From: an uncultured Bacteroidales bacterium
GTDB taxonomy: Bacteria; Bacteroidota; Bacteroidia; Bacteroidales; UBA932
DNA length: 64,000 bases
Assembly (NCBI GenBank): GCA_900320545.1
Contig: ONSU01000005.1
Location: 36,974 to 100,973 of the forward strand
Direction: 5' to 3'
The notes beneath the pieces are model-generated. The model saw nothing but the letters and a program-made list of their open reading frames with translations, ran no database searches and was not told the origin of the DNA. The position numbers were made by a program, and so were the translations under genes. This document shows, in pieces, positions 7,673 through 17,100 of this stretch (position 1 is the first letter of the stretch; the number at the start of each line of letters is the position of its first letter).

Positions 7673-9502
7673 ATGAAACAAGTCTTTCTTCGGGTGGCCG
7701 TCTGGGCTGTCTTTGCGGTTATTTCTTCGTTCGGGGCGTTTGCGCAGCAGCATGTCCATATCGTGGGGCACAGGGGATTCTGGAAGGCGGAATCCGCCGC
7801 GAACACGCAGAATTCCATCGCTTCGCTCCGGGCTGCCGGTGCCGAGTCCCTCTGGGGCAGCGAATTCGACGTACAGCTTACCAGTGACGGCGTCGCCATC
7901 GTCAACCACGACCCGACGGTCCGCCGCGGCGCGGAGAAGCTCCGCATCGACGAGCACACCTGGAAGGAACTTTCCAAACTCGATCTTGCCAACGGCGAGA
8001 AGCGCCCGACGCTCGACAGTTATGTCGCCGAAGGGGCGAAACTGACCGACACCCGCCTCGTCGTGGAACTCAAGCCCCAGCGGGAACCCGGCGGCGGCCA
8101 TCAGCGGGAAGATCTGCTTGTCGACGAAACGGTGAGGATTCTCCGGAAATACGGCGTGTTCACGCCCGGACGGACGGTATTCATCTCCTTCAGCCTCTAC
8201 ATCTGTGAGCGGCTGGCCCGGGAGTATCCGGAGTTCACTACCCAGTATTTGGAAGGCGATCTTTCTCCCGCGGAGGTCAAGGCCAGGGGCATTAACGGCA
8301 TCGACTACAAGTACAAGGTTTTCCGCAAACATCCCGAGTGGGTCGCCGAGGCGAAGGCGCTCGGAATGAGCGTCAATACCTGGACGGTGGACAAGGAGGA
8401 GGATATCCTCGAGATGATCGGCCTCGGCGTGGAATACATCACTTCCGACGAGCCGCTCCTGGTCCGGAAACTCCTCAATAAGAGGGGAGAATATCAGGTC
8501 GAGGCCTCCGACCTGACCCTCGTCGGCAAACTTCGCACGGATACCCCGAAAGTCTACAACCGGATCGACACGCTGGCATATCCCGGCCTTACCAGGAGCG
8601 AGATCAGCCGCGCCCGGATGTCCGCCGGCATTATGGTGGCCTTCAGGACGAATGCGAAGCGAATCTCGGTGCAGACCGACTTCGAGTACCGGGAAGGGGC
8701 CCTCAAATCGTCTCAGCTCCTTTACAGCGGATATGACCTTTATATCAGAAAGGACGGGGAGTGGCTCTGGGCCGGAGACGGCGTGAGCAAGAACAGCGAC
8801 ATCTCCGCTCCCGCCGAGATCGTCAAGGCGATGGACGGGTCGATGCACGAGTGCCTGCTGTATCTTCCGATGTACAGCATCCTGAACTCCGTCCGGATCG
8901 GCATCGACGGCGGCGCGGAGATCTATCCTTCCGAGAATCCCTTCCGGCATCGTGTCGGCATCTTCGGCTCGAGTTTCACCCACGCCGCCTGCGCGTCCCG
9001 CCCGGGGCTTTCGTATCCCGCCATATTCTCCCGTGACACGGGCATCAACCTCCTGAGTCTCGGGGTGAGCGGACAGTGCAAACTCCAGCCGGTATTCGCC
9101 CGCATCATCGCCGACGCCGACATCGACGCCCTGATCCTGGACGCCTTCTCCAACCCCAAGCCCGAGGAGGTCGAGGAACGCCTGTTCCCCTTCATCGAGA
9201 CCATTCAGGCGAAGCATCCCGACATCCCGATCATCTTCCAGACCACGATCTACCGCGAATGGCGCAACTTCAACACCCGCTTCATCAAGTATGAGGCGGA
9301 CCGCTATGACCGCTGTGTCGCCAAGGTAAAAGAGGCGCAGAAGAAGTACAAGAATATCTATCTGGTTTATCCCAATGCCACCGACGAGTGGCACGACACC
9401 TCCGCCGACGGCACGCATCCCAACGACAGGGGTTACATCCTCTGGGCGCACTCCATCGAGAAGCCCGTCCTGAAGATTCTGGCGAAGTACGGAATCAAAT
9501 GA
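7673..9502 (+). CDS. Exported GDPD / GxDLY / SGNH-esterase fusion
   Basis: A 609-residue exported protein with three parts. Residues 1-25 are a signal peptide. Residues 27-270 are a glycerophosphodiester phosphodiesterase domain: His33 in VGHRGFW, Glu64/Asp66 in SEFDVQL, His79 in VNHDP. Residues 285-420 match the GxDLY domain that precedes SGNH esterases (YSGYDLYIRKDGEW). Residues 427-609 are an SGNH hydrolase: Ser434 in GIFGSSFT, Gly block in SLGVSGQ, and Asp579/His582 in DGTHPNDRGY. It probably cleaves a glycerophosphodiester and an ester of the same periplasmic or dietary substrate; this is inference. ATG at 7673 is preferred over TTG at 7667. The end overlaps the convergent upxY-like gene by 8 bases. 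Confidence 0.85.
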   Translation: MKQVFLRVAVWAVFAVISSFGAFAQQHVHIVGHRGFWKAESAANTQNSIASLRAAGAESLWGSEFDVQLTSDGVAIVNHDPTVRRGAEKLRIDEHTWKELSKLDLANGEKRPTLDSYVAEGAKLTDTRLVVELKPQREPGGGHQREDLLVDETVRILRKYGVFTPGRTVFISFSLYICERLAREYPEFTTQYLEGDLSPAEVKARGINGIDYKYKVFRKHPEWVAEAKALGMSVNTWTVDKEEDILEMIGLGVEYITSDEPLLVRKLLNKRGEYQVEASDLTLVGKLRTDTPKVYNRIDTLAYPGLTRSEISRARMSAGIMVAFRTNAKRISVQTDFEYREGALKSSQLLYSGYDLYIRKDGEWLWAGDGVSKNSDISAPAEIVKAMDGSMHECLLYLPMYSILNSVRIGIDGGAEIYPSENPFRHRVGIFGSSFTHAACASRPGLSYPAIFSRDTGINLLSLGVSGQCKLQPVFARIIADADIDALILDAFSNPKPEEVEERLFPFIETIQAKHPDIPIIFQTTIYREWRNFNTRFIKYEADRYDRCVAKVKEAQKKYKNIYLVYPNATDEWHDTSADGTHPNDRGYILWAHSIEKPVLKILAKYGIK

Positions 9503-10073
9503 TTTCCAGCATCTCAGGGGGGATGTAGGAGGTGGTGACGGCGACGAAGCCCTCGATGGCGACGAGCAGGCGGCGGTCGCGCCGGATGCGCTTGATGTAG
9601 CCCTCGGCGCCCTTGAGGGGACCGGCGGTAACGCGGACTTTGTCACCCTGCCGGTAGTTGACGATATCTTCGCTGCTAAAGAATTCCAGCCCCTCGGCGC
9701 CGGAGTCGGCGACCAGGCGGAAGATGGCCATTTCCTTGTCGGGGATGACGGCGGGGCCGGTGCGTTCGGCGTTGTAATAGACCAGCGCATAACCGTAGAC
9801 GATGGCCCGGACTTTTTTGATCTCCTCGCCGTCCGCGCGGACGAAGAGCAGGGAATTCACCACGGGAACCCTCCGCCAGACTTTCCTTTCGGAGTCCTTC
9901 ACATAGCGGGTGCTGTCGTCCACACGCCGGAGGCCGGAACCCGTCACGGGCTCCCTCCGGGTGGGGAAGTACACCTCCAGCCCCTCCCTCTGCAGGACCT
10001 TCTCGATCTCGAAGACCTTGTTGTGGAACACTTTCAGGGCGTACCAGTCGCGTTTGATCTCTTGCTCTTCCAT
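9495..10073 (-). CDS. UpxY-family transcription antiterminator (NusG paralogue)
   Basis: A 192-residue NusG-like protein. Residues 8-115 form the NGN domain (DWYALKVFHNKVFEIEKVL...VYFPTRRE...SLLFVRAD), and residues about 140-185 are a KOW domain (QGDKVRVTAGPLKGAEGYIK). In Bacteroides, UpxY proteins prevent early termination in capsule operons. Here it lies divergent from the Stealth/nonulosonate genes rather than heading them, so its target operon is uncertain. It has its own -7 box 13 bases before the ATG and ends convergently with the GDPD fusion. Confidence 0.85.
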   Translation of the reverse strand: MEEQEIKRDWYALKVFHNKVFEIEKVLQREGLEVYFPTRREPVTGSGLRRVDDSTRYVKDSERKVWRRVPVVNSLLFVRADGEEIKKVRAIVYGYALVYYNAERTGPAVIPDKEMAIFRLVADSGAEGLEFFSSEDIVNYRQGDKVRVTAGPLKGAEGYIKRIRRDRRLLVAIEGFVAVTTSYIPPEMLEII

Positions 10074-10086
10074 ATCGCTTACCCTG

Positions 10087-10094
10087 CAAAGATA
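10087..10094 (-). promoter_or_regulatory. -7 promoter box for the upxY-like gene (TATCTTTG)
   Basis: Perfect TAnnTTTG on the minus strand, 13 bases before the ATG at 10073. It sits back to back with the rightward box at 10117-10124. Confidence 0.55.
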
Positions 10095-10116
10095 GCAAGA
10101 AATGGAAAAAAAACAT

Positions 10117-10124
10117 TATATTTG
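10117..10124 (+). promoter_or_regulatory. -7 promoter box for the Stealth gene (TATATTTG)
   Basis: Perfect TAnnTTTG ending 7 bases before the ATG at 10132. It lies downstream of an in-frame ATG at 10102, which argues against that earlier start. Confidence 0.55.
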
Positions 10125-10131
10125 TAGGACT

Positions 10132-11115
10132 ATGATGGATTGTGTCTTGACTTGGGTGGACGGGGACGACCCCGTGTTCCGCAGCCGGATGGCACCCTAT
10201 CTGACCGGGGCCCGCGAGGACAGCCGGAACGATGTCGCCGGCCGCGCGCGCCTGACTTCCTGCCGGGAAATCGTCGTCGCCGTCGCCTCCATCCTGCGTT
10301 TCGCCCCTTTCATCAAGCGCATATTCATCGTCACCGACGGCCAGGATCCCGGCCTCGGCCCCTTCCTTGCCAAGAATTTTCCGGAGAACAAAGTTCCTGT
10401 CGTCATCGTCGACCACAAGGTGATCTTCGAGGGCTACGAGGGCTATCTGCCGGTCTTCAATTCGATGTCGATCGAGACGATGCTATGGCGGATTCCGGAC
10501 CTCAGCGAAGACTTCCTCTACCTGAACGACGACTATTTCCTCCTCGCCCCCGTTACCGAGGCGGATGTCCTGTCGCCGGAGGGGAGAAGTCTCTTCTACG
10601 GCACTCCGATGCGGGTGGCCTGGGCGGATTTCCTCCGCCGCTTCCACAAAAAGAAGAACGGCCGTCGCCGCGTCTCCTATCGGGATACGCTGGCCAACGG
10701 CGCCCGGATTGCCGGCGAGAAGGAGTTCTTTATGCTCGCCCACACGCCCGAGGCGATGAAAAAGAGCGTCTTCGAATCCTTCTTCCGCGACAACCCTGAC
10801 GTGATGCTCTCCAACATCGCGCACCGCTTCCGCGAGGACGGCCAGTTCAATGTCCAGAGCCTGTATTACACGCTGGGCGTCCGCGACGGCTTCGCGGAGC
10901 GCAGGAGCCCGAAGGATGTGTCCATCATGCTGCGGCCCCAGCCGAAGAAATGGGGCTATATGAAGCGCAAGCTCGCGAAGGCCGCACATATCAAAGACCT
11001 TAAGTTCGGCTGCATGAACTCGTTGCAGGACGCCCGCGAGGAAGACGCCCGCCTTTTCTGGCAGTGGGTGTCGGACCGCATCGGCGTCGATTTTTCAATG
11101 ATACAGAACGTATGA
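10132..11115 (+). CDS. Stealth-family sugar-phosphate transferase
   Basis: Stealth proteins transfer hexose-1-phosphate from nucleotide sugars to build phosphoglycans such as capsules. The four conserved regions are visible in order: VLTWVDGDDPVFRSRM (CR1), the block around FAPFIKRIFIVTDGQDPGLG (CR2), LPVFNSMSIETMLWRIPDL with FLYLNDDYFLLAPV, and HRFREDGQFNVQSLYY (CR3), then a basic C-terminal end. Length is about 327 residues. The start at 10132 begins MMDCVLTWVDG, as expected for CR1 near the N-terminus. Its stop overlaps the next ATG (ATGA), so it is coupled to the nonulosonate genes and may transfer or modify a glycan carrying that sugar. Confidence 0.85.
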   Translation: MMDCVLTWVDGDDPVFRSRMAPYLTGAREDSRNDVAGRARLTSCREIVVAVASILRFAPFIKRIFIVTDGQDPGLGPFLAKNFPENKVPVVIVDHKVIFEGYEGYLPVFNSMSIETMLWRIPDLSEDFLYLNDDYFLLAPVTEADVLSPEGRSLFYGTPMRVAWADFLRRFHKKKNGRRRVSYRDTLANGARIAGEKEFFMLAHTPEAMKKSVFESFFRDNPDVMLSNIAHRFREDGQFNVQSLYYTLGVRDGFAERRSPKDVSIMLRPQPKKWGYMKRKLAKAAHIKDLKFGCMNSLQDAREEDARLFWQWVSDRIGVDFSMIQNV

Positions 11116-11984
11116 ATCCACCCAAAGTAATCGCCGAAATCGGATGCAACCACAAGGGCGATATGGCGATCGCCCGCGAGATGATCGAGACCGCGGCCAC
11201 CTATTGCAAGGCCGACGTGGTGAAATTCCAGAAGCGTTGCAACCGCGAACTGCTGACGCCCGAAGAATACAACGCGCCGCATCCGCATCCCGAAAATTCC
11301 TACGGCGCCACCTATGGCGCCCATCGGGAATTCCTCGAATTCAACCTGGACCAGCACCGCCAGCTGCAGGCCTGGTGCCGGGAATTCAAGATCGAATACT
11401 CCACCTCGGTGTGGGACCTGACTTCTGCGAAGGAGATCACCTCCCTCGAGCCGAAACTCATCAAGATCCCCTCCGCCTGCAATCTCAACCGCGAGATGCT
11501 GACCTGGCTCTGCAACAACTTCGGCGGCGAGATCCACCTTTCCCTCGGGATGACCACCCGGGAGGAGACGGAGCGGATCGTGACCTTCTTCGAAGACCAG
11601 GGCCGGGCACGCGACCTGATCCTGTACGACTGCACCTCCGGCTATCCCGTCCCGTTCGAGGATATCTGCCTGCTGGAGATCGTCCGTCTGCGCGAACTGT
11701 ACGGCAAGCGGGTCAAGGCCATCGGATTCTCGGGCCATCACCTCGGCATCGCCGTCGACAGCGCGGCCGTCGCCCTCGGGGCGGAATGGATCGAGCGGCA
11801 TTTCACGCTGGACCGCACCTGGAAGGGGACCGACCACGCAGCCTCGCTGGAGCCCGACGGCGTCCGCAAACTCGTCCGTGACGCCAAGGCCGTCTACCGG
11901 GCGCTTACTTATAAGCGGGAAGACATCCTCGACATCGAAAAAGTCCAGCGGGACAAACTCAAGAAACACCAGGTCAAATGGTAA
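11112..11984 (+). CDS. Sialic/nonulosonic acid synthase (NeuB/NANS type, no SAF domain)
   Basis: Condenses phosphoenolpyruvate with an amino-sugar or a sugar phosphate to make a nine-carbon acid. The (beta/alpha)8 NeuB barrel is clear: VIAEIGCNHKGDMAIAREMI, ADVVKFQKR, STSVWDLTSAKE, IKIPSACNLN, IHLSLGMTT, CTSGYPVPFEDICL, IGFSGHH, and ERHFTLDRTWKGTDHAASLE. At 290 residues it lacks the C-terminal SAF (antifreeze-like) domain of typical bacterial NeuB. No UDP-GlcNAc 2-epimerase is nearby, so a Kdn-type product made from a hexose phosphate is possible; the substrate is inference. It is coupled by overlap to both neighbours. Confidence 0.88.
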   Translation: MNPPKVIAEIGCNHKGDMAIAREMIETAATYCKADVVKFQKRCNRELLTPEEYNAPHPHPENSYGATYGAHREFLEFNLDQHRQLQAWCREFKIEYSTSVWDLTSAKEITSLEPKLIKIPSACNLNREMLTWLCNNFGGEIHLSLGMTTREETERIVTFFEDQGRARDLILYDCTSGYPVPFEDICLLEIVRLRELYGKRVKAIGFSGHHLGIAVDSAAVALGAEWIERHFTLDRTWKGTDHAASLEPDGVRKLVRDAKAVYRALTYKREDILDIEKVQRDKLKKHQVKW

Positions 11985-13123
11985 CTGCCTTCATCCCCGT
12001 CCGCGGCGGAAGCAAATCCATTCCGCTCAAGAATATCCGCCCGTTCCTGGGCAAACCGCTCGTCTGGTGGAATCTAAGGGCGCTGGAGGACTGCCCCGGC
12101 GTAGACCGCGTCGTCGTCGCGACAGACAGCGACGAGATCGAGGCCGCAGTCCGCGAAGCGGGTTTCTCCAAGCCGGTCATCTATCGCCGCAGCGCAGACA
12201 ATGCATCCGACACGGCTTCTACCGAGAGCGTGATGCTGGAGTATATTGCTGCCGCGTCACTTCCTGAGGATGAGGTGTTTATGCTCGTCCAGGCCACTTC
12301 TCCGCTCACGCGGACCGAGGACTTCGAAGGGGGACTGCGACTTCTGCGCGAAGGCGGATACGATTCCGTTCTCTCCTGCGTCCGCAGCAAACGCTTCTTC
12401 TGGAATCCCGACGGTACAAGCGCCAACTACGACTGGCGTCACCGTCCCCGCCGGCAGGAGTTCCCGGGCGACCTGATGGAGAACGGGGCCTTCTATATCC
12501 AGACCGTCGGCGGCATTTTCCGGGAGGGGAACCGTCTCGGCGGGCGGATCGGCCTTTACGAGATGCCTTCCTACACCGCCTTCGAGATCGACGAACCGGA
12601 TGACTGGACCATTATGGAAGGGCTGATGCGGCGTCATATGCCCTCCCGCGCCGCCCGGGTGCGGCTTTTCCTTTCGGATGTGGACGGCACGCTCACGGAC
12701 GGGGGAATGTATTACGGCGAGAGCGGGGAGGAGATGAAGAAATTCAACACCCGCGACGGAATGGGCTTCGCGCTCCTTCGCGAGAAAGGGATCCTGACGG
12801 GCATCGTGACCTCCGAAGACACGGCCCTGGTGAGCCGCCGCGCCGCCAAGCTAAAACTGGATTTTCTGGTGCAGGGAAAGGCCTTCGGAAGCAAACTGGA
12901 GGCCGTCCGGGCGCTGTGCCGGGAGAAGGGGATCGCCCTGGAGGAGGTCGCCTATATCGGAGATGATATCAATTGCATCGACCTGCTGCAGGCGGTCGGT
13001 TTCGCGGCCTGTCCTGCGGATGCGATGCCCGCTGTGAAAGCGCTGCCCGGCATCTATGTCTCGCCGCTCTCCGGCGGACAGGGATGCGTCCGGGACTTTA
13101 TCGCGCGGATACTCGGCGATTAG
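11978..13123 (+). CDS. CMP-nonulosonate synthetase fused to HAD phosphatase
   Basis: Residues 1-222 are an acylneuraminate cytidylyltransferase: FIPVRGGSKSIPLKNIRPF at the N-terminus, VVVATDSDEI, VQATSPLT, MENGAFYI and FEIDEPDDW. Residues about 226-381 are a KdsC-like HAD phosphatase: DVDGTLTDGG (Asp234, Asp236), Lys in VQGKAFGSK, and GDDINCIDLL (328-336). The cytidylyltransferase activates the sugar as CMP-sugar. The HAD part could remove the 9-phosphate left by a phosphate-type synthase, or be a structural relic as in vertebrate CMAS; all HAD acidic residues look intact, which favours activity. It overlaps the synthase by 7 bases and the convergent waaA by 4. Confidence 0.9.
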   Translation: MVTAFIPVRGGSKSIPLKNIRPFLGKPLVWWNLRALEDCPGVDRVVVATDSDEIEAAVREAGFSKPVIYRRSADNASDTASTESVMLEYIAAASLPEDEVFMLVQATSPLTRTEDFEGGLRLLREGGYDSVLSCVRSKRFFWNPDGTSANYDWRHRPRRQEFPGDLMENGAFYIQTVGGIFREGNRLGGRIGLYEMPSYTAFEIDEPDDWTIMEGLMRRHMPSRAARVRLFLSDVDGTLTDGGMYYGESGEEMKKFNTRDGMGFALLREKGILTGIVTSEDTALVSRRAAKLKLDFLVQGKAFGSKLEAVRALCREKGIALEEVAYIGDDINCIDLLQAVGFAACPADAMPAVKALPGIYVSPLSGGQGCVRDFIARILGD

Positions 13124-14292
13124 CCGAAGATGACATCCAGAATCTTGTCGCTTGCGCCTCTGCCGTCCTCGCAGAGGCGTTTTGCGATGGCGCCGGTCTT
13201 CGCAAGCATTGCCGGATCGGCAAGGAGCCGGTCGTACCAGGCCCCGATCTGCTCCGGGGTGGAGAAAGAGAATCCGGCGCCGGCTTCCAGGAGTTCGACG
13301 AAATGCGGATTCTGGTAATAGCGCGGTCCGACGGAGACTGGAATGCCGTAGGCGGCGGGTTCGATGACGCTGTGGGGGCAGTCGGTGGTGAATCCGGCCC
13401 CGACGTAGGCGGCGAATCCGTAGCGGTACAGGCGGGCGAGGTTGCCGACGCGGTCGACGATCAGCACGGGGATTTTCTCCAGATCGGCCCCGGAGGCCTC
13501 TGAATAGAGGACGCTCGGGACTTTCAGCATGCCCTGGATGGCGGCAATCTGCTCCGGGGCGGGTTCGTGCGGAACGATGAGGAATTTCCCGTCCGGATGG
13601 GCGTTGGCGAGCGAGGTGACCAGCATGTCGTCTCCTCCGGGAAGGGTGCTGCCCGCGATGAATGCCTTCTTGCCGGCGGCCCAGCGTGTGACGAGGGGAT
13701 CGTTCCAGTCCGACTCGGCGACGGCCAGGACGCGGTCGAGCCGTGCGTCGCCGGTGTTGATCACGAGCGGGGCGCCCATCTCGCGGACCAGTCTCGCCGC
13801 GGTTTCGTTCTGGGTGAAGACGGCCTTGTAGGTGGTCCTGTAGATGCGGCGGTAACGCCAGCCGTACCATTTGAGGTAGGGGGAGTCGGGCCGGATGCGG
13901 ACGGAGGTGATGTAGGTGTCGATGTGCCGGTGACGAAGCCCGGCGAGGAAGAATTCCCAGTATTCCCCGAGGGTGAAGACGGCCTTGGCGGGGCGGACGG
14001 CGTCGAGGAAGGCCCGTGCGTTGCGGGGCGTGTCGATCGGGAGATAGAAAACCCAGTCGACGACCTCCCATTCTCTGAGCGGCTCGTAGCCGGAAGGGGA
14101 GAAGAAGGTCAGGAGAATTTTTCGCTCCGGAAAACGGGCGCGGGTCTTCTCGATGAGCGGCCGCGCCTCCTCGAACTCCCCGTACGACGCGGCGTGGAAC
14201 CAGATGATCCCCTCCGCCCCGGCGCACGCCTCCCGGATCCGCTTCAGCAGTCCTTTCCTTCCGGCAATGAATTTTCTCAGTTTGTCACTCAT
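13120..14292 (-). CDS. waaA: 3-deoxy-D-manno-octulosonic acid (Kdo) transferase
   Basis: Adds Kdo from CMP-Kdo to lipid A. The 390-residue protein has the GT30 layout: IIWFHAASYGEFEEARPLIE with the catalytic Glu region, ILLTFFSPSGYEPL, TLGEYWEFFLAGL, FTQNETAARLV, INTGDARLDRV, IAGSTLPGGDDML, VPHEPAPEQ, and YVGAGFTTDCPHSVIEPAAYG near the C-terminus. It starts directly in a basic segment (SDKLRKFIAGRKGLLKR) and lacks the usual N-terminal membrane helix; an in-frame TAG two codons upstream rules out an extension. Three bases separate it from uvrA, so it is likely last in that operon. Confidence 0.93.
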   Translation of the reverse strand: MSDKLRKFIAGRKGLLKRIREACAGAEGIIWFHAASYGEFEEARPLIEKTRARFPERKILLTFFSPSGYEPLREWEVVDWVFYLPIDTPRNARAFLDAVRPAKAVFTLGEYWEFFLAGLRHRHIDTYITSVRIRPDSPYLKWYGWRYRRIYRTTYKAVFTQNETAARLVREMGAPLVINTGDARLDRVLAVAESDWNDPLVTRWAAGKKAFIAGSTLPGGDDMLVTSLANAHPDGKFLIVPHEPAPEQIAAIQGMLKVPSVLYSEASGADLEKIPVLIVDRVGNLARLYRYGFAAYVGAGFTTDCPHSVIEPAAYGIPVSVGPRYYQNPHFVELLEAGAGFSFSTPEQIGAWYDRLLADPAMLAKTGAIAKRLCEDGRGASDKILDVIFG

Positions 14293-14295
14293 ACG

Positions 14296-17100
14296 CTATT
14301 GTAAATACTTCGCCGTGAATGTTTTACCTTCTTTGATGAGGTCCTCCGGAGTGCCCGCGAAGACGACTTCGCCGCCCGCGTCTCCGGCGTCGGGGCCGAG
14401 GTCGATGACCCAGTCGGCGCTGCGGATGACATCCGGGTTGTGCTCCACCACCACGATGGTGTGGCCCTTGGCGAGGAGGGAGTCGAACGCCTTGAGGAGT
14501 TTCTCCACGTCGTAGAAATGGAGGCCGGTGGTGGGCTCGTCGAAGATGAAGAGGATTTTCTCCCGGGAATTGTCGCTGAGCGAGAGGAAGTAGGCGAGTT
14601 TGATGCGCTGGCTCTCACCGCCCGACAGGGTACTCGAAGACTGCCCGAGTTTGATGTAACCGAGGCCGACATCCACGAGCGGCTGCAGCCGGAGGGCGAT
14701 CTGCTTCGCAAGGTCCTCTTTCTGCGCGCCGAAGAAGGCGATCGCCTCCTCGACGCTCATATCGAGGATGTCGTCGATGTTCTTTCCCTTATATTTGACT
14801 TCGAGGATCTCGGGCTTGAAACGTTTGCCGCCGCAGGCCTCGCAGACCATCGTCACATCGGCCATGAACTGCATTCCTACGCGGACAAAGCCCTCTCCCT
14901 GGCATTCCGGGCAGCGCCCGCCTTCCTGGTTGAAGGAGAAGAAAGACGGCGTGAAGCCGTTGATCTTCGCGGCCTGCTGCTCGCTCAGGAGCTTGCGGAT
15001 GTCGTCGTAGACTTTGAGGTAGGTGACGGCGTTGGAGCGGGAACTCTTGCCGATGGGATTCTGGTCGACGTATTCGATGCGGGTAATGCGGTCGAGGTTG
15101 CCCTCCAGGCCGCGGTGCATGCCGGGAAGATCGCCGGTCTCGTTGATGCGGCGATTGAGGGCGGGGTAGAGGATGTCGCCGACGAGCGAGGATTTTCCGC
15201 TGCCGCTCACGCCGCTCACCACGGTGAGCACCCCGAGGGGGAACCGGACGTCGATGTCTTTGAGGTTGTGCTCCATCGCGCCTTTGACGGTGATGCTGTA
15301 GTGCCAGGGCCGTTTCTCGCGCCGGTAGCGCGGAATGGCGCCGCTGAGGTATCGGAGTGTGAGGGACTCCGTCATTTCCGGACCCGTCCCGGAAATTTTC
15401 CCCCGGAACACGATCCGGCCGCCGTTCTCGCCGGCGCCGGGCCCCATGTCGATGAGCAGGTCCGCCGCGCGCATGATCTCTTCGTCGTGCTCGACGACGA
15501 CCACCGTATTGCCGAGGTCGCGGAGCCGGCGGATCACGCCGATGAGGCGTTCGGTATCGCGGGAATGCAGGCCGATGGAGGGCTCGTCGAGGATGTACAT
15601 CGACCCGACCAGGCTGCTGCCGAGGGCGGTCACCAGGTTGACACGCTGGCTCTCTCCGCCCGAAAGGGTGTTGCAGGTACGGTCGAGCGTCAGGTAGCCG
15701 AGTCCGACATCTCTGATGCATCCGAGCCGGAAGCGGACCTCTTCGATGGCCTTGTCGGCGATGTCGTGCTCGTAAGGCGTCAGGCGGACGCCCTCGAACC
15801 AGGCGAGCAGGTCGTCGATATTCATCCGCAGCAGGTCGTGGATGGTCTTCCCGTCGACCTTGACATAGAGCGCTTCGGGGCGCAGCCGGCTGCCGCCGCA
15901 ACTGTGGCAGACCGTCCGTCCGCTGTAGCGGCTCAGCATATACTTGAACTGGATCTTGTACTTCTGCTTGTCGACCCAGCGGAAAAAGTCGTCGATGCCC
16001 CAGAGGCGGTCATCCTCCGAAGGAGCCGGCATGCCGTGCCAGATTTTGTCCGTCACCTCCTGCGGCAATTTGCACCACGGCTCGAAGATGGGGATGCCGT
16101 ATCGTTCCGCCTTCCGGATCAGATCGTCCTTGAACCAGCCCATCTTCTCGCCCCGCCAGCAGGCGATGGCCCCGTCGTAGATGCTGAGGGTCTTGTCGGG
16201 GATGACGAGGTCTTCGCTGATGCCGATGATCTTCCCCAGACCGCCGCAGACCGGGCAGGCTCCGAGGGGGGAATTGAAGCTGAAGAGGTATTCGTCCGGT
16301 TTGCGGAAGGTCATCCCGTCGAGTTCGAGCCGGTCGCAGAAGGTGCGGAGTTCGATGGTCTCGCCTGCACTGCGGGCTACGAGGACATTGCCGCCGCCTT
16401 TCTGGAAAGCCGCCGCCACCGAATCGCGGATCCGGGTGCGGAGGTCTTCGTTGTCACTGTCGAGCCGGGCCCGGTCGATGAGCAGGCAGAGTCCGTCCGG
16501 GAATCCTTCCTCCGAGGCCTTCAGGACCTCGTCGATCTCCACCTGCCGCATCCCCAGGGTGTCGTAGAGACGGTTGTATCCGTCGGCCTTGAGCGACAGC
16601 AGCAGTTCGGTCCGGTCTTCCCGGGCGTCCCAGCCGAGGTCGGCGAGGATCCAGGCGGCGCCGCCGCGGCCGTCGAAGACGTACTCCATCACGTCGTTGG
16701 AAGTGTTGCAGCGTACTTCTCTGCCGCTGACGGGGGAGTAGGTGCGCCCGATCCGGGCGAAGATCATCCGGAGGTAGTCGTAGATCTCGGTGGTGGTTCC
16801 CACCGTGGAGCGGGGGTTGCGGATGTTGACTTTCTGCTCGATGGCGATGGCGGGGGGGATGCCTTCGATGCTGTCCACGTCGGGTTTGGACATCCTGCCG
16901 AGGAACTGCCGGGCGTAGGACGAGAGACTCTGGGCGAAACGCCGCTGCCCTTCGGCGAACAGCGTGTCGAACGCCAGCGAGGACTTCCCGGAGCCGGAAA
17001 TGCCGGTAATGACGACGAATTTCCCCCGTGGAATCTCCACGGTAATGTCCTTGATGTTGTTGACCCGGGCGCCCCGGATGACGATGCTTTCCCCGCTCAT
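14296..17100 (-). CDS. uvrA: Excinuclease ABC subunit A
   Basis: The damage-sensing ATPase of nucleotide excision repair. The 934-residue protein has two ABC modules: Walker [16 protein letters not shown] at the N-terminus and [15 protein letters not shown] near residue 630. The signature motifs are [11 protein letters not shown] and [12 protein letters not shown], with the DEPSIGLH and DEPTTGLH Walker B regions. Zinc-finger Cys pairs include CPVCGG, CHSCGG, CPEC and CEACGG. Its ATG is preceded by AAGGAAGGA, one of the few Shine-Dalgarno-like sites here, and lies nine bases after the lipoprotein gene, so it probably shares the upstream Sus-type transcript. Confidence 0.98.
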   Translation of the reverse strand: MSGESIVIRGARVNNIKDITVEIPRGKFVVITGISGSGKSSLAFDTLFAEGQRRFAQSLSSYARQFLGRMSKPDVDSIEGIPPAIAIEQKVNIRNPRSTVGTTTEIYDYLRMIFARIGRTYSPVSGREVRCNTSNDVMEYVFDGRGGAAWILADLGWDAREDRTELLLSLKADGYNRLYDTLGMRQVEIDEVLKASEEGFPDGLCLLIDRARLDSDNEDLRTRIRDSVAAAFQKGGGNVLVARSAGETIELRTFCDRLELDGMTFRKPDEYLFSFNSPLGACPVCGGLGKIIGISEDLVIPDKTLSIYDGAIACWRGEKMGWFKDDLIRKAERYGIPIFEPWCKLPQEVTDKIWHGMPAPSEDDRLWGIDDFFRWVDKQKYKIQFKYMLSRYSGRTVCHSCGGSRLRPEALYVKVDGKTIHDLLRMNIDDLLAWFEGVRLTPYEHDIADKAIEEVRFRLGCIRDVGLGYLTLDRTCNTLSGGESQRVNLVTALGSSLVGSMYILDEPSIGLHSRDTERLIGVIRRLRDLGNTVVVVEHDEEIMRAADLLIDMGPGAGENGGRIVFRGKISGTGPEMTESLTLRYLSGAIPRYRREKRPWHYSITVKGAMEHNLKDIDVRFPLGVLTVVSGVSGSGKSSLVGDILYPALNRRINETGDLPGMHRGLEGNLDRITRIEYVDQNPIGKSSRSNAVTYLKVYDDIRKLLSEQQAAKINGFTPSFFSFNQEGGRCPECQGEGFVRVGMQFMADVTMVCEACGGKRFKPEILEVKYKGKNIDDILDMSVEEAIAFFGAQKEDLAKQIALRLQPLVDVGLGYIKLGQSSSTLSGGESQRIKLAYFLSLSDNSREKILFIFDEPTTGLHFYDVEKLLKAFDSLLAKGHTIVVVEHNPDVIRSADWVIDLGPDAGDAGGEVVFAGTPEDLIKEGKTFTAKYLQ

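Noticed and set aside
7421-9790. A 789-codon minus-strand frame through the palindromic element and opposite the GDPD fusion
   Set aside because: Opposite a clear enzyme gene; its C-terminal part is only a translation of the repeat element.
10102-10131. Earlier ATG for the Stealth gene
   Set aside because: It would lie upstream of the -7 box, and the CR1 motif is expected close to the N-terminus.
11112-11984. Possible Kdo-8-phosphate or DAHP synthase
   Set aside because: The AEIGCNHKGD, CTSGYPVP and GFSGHH motifs are those of the NeuB/NANS family.
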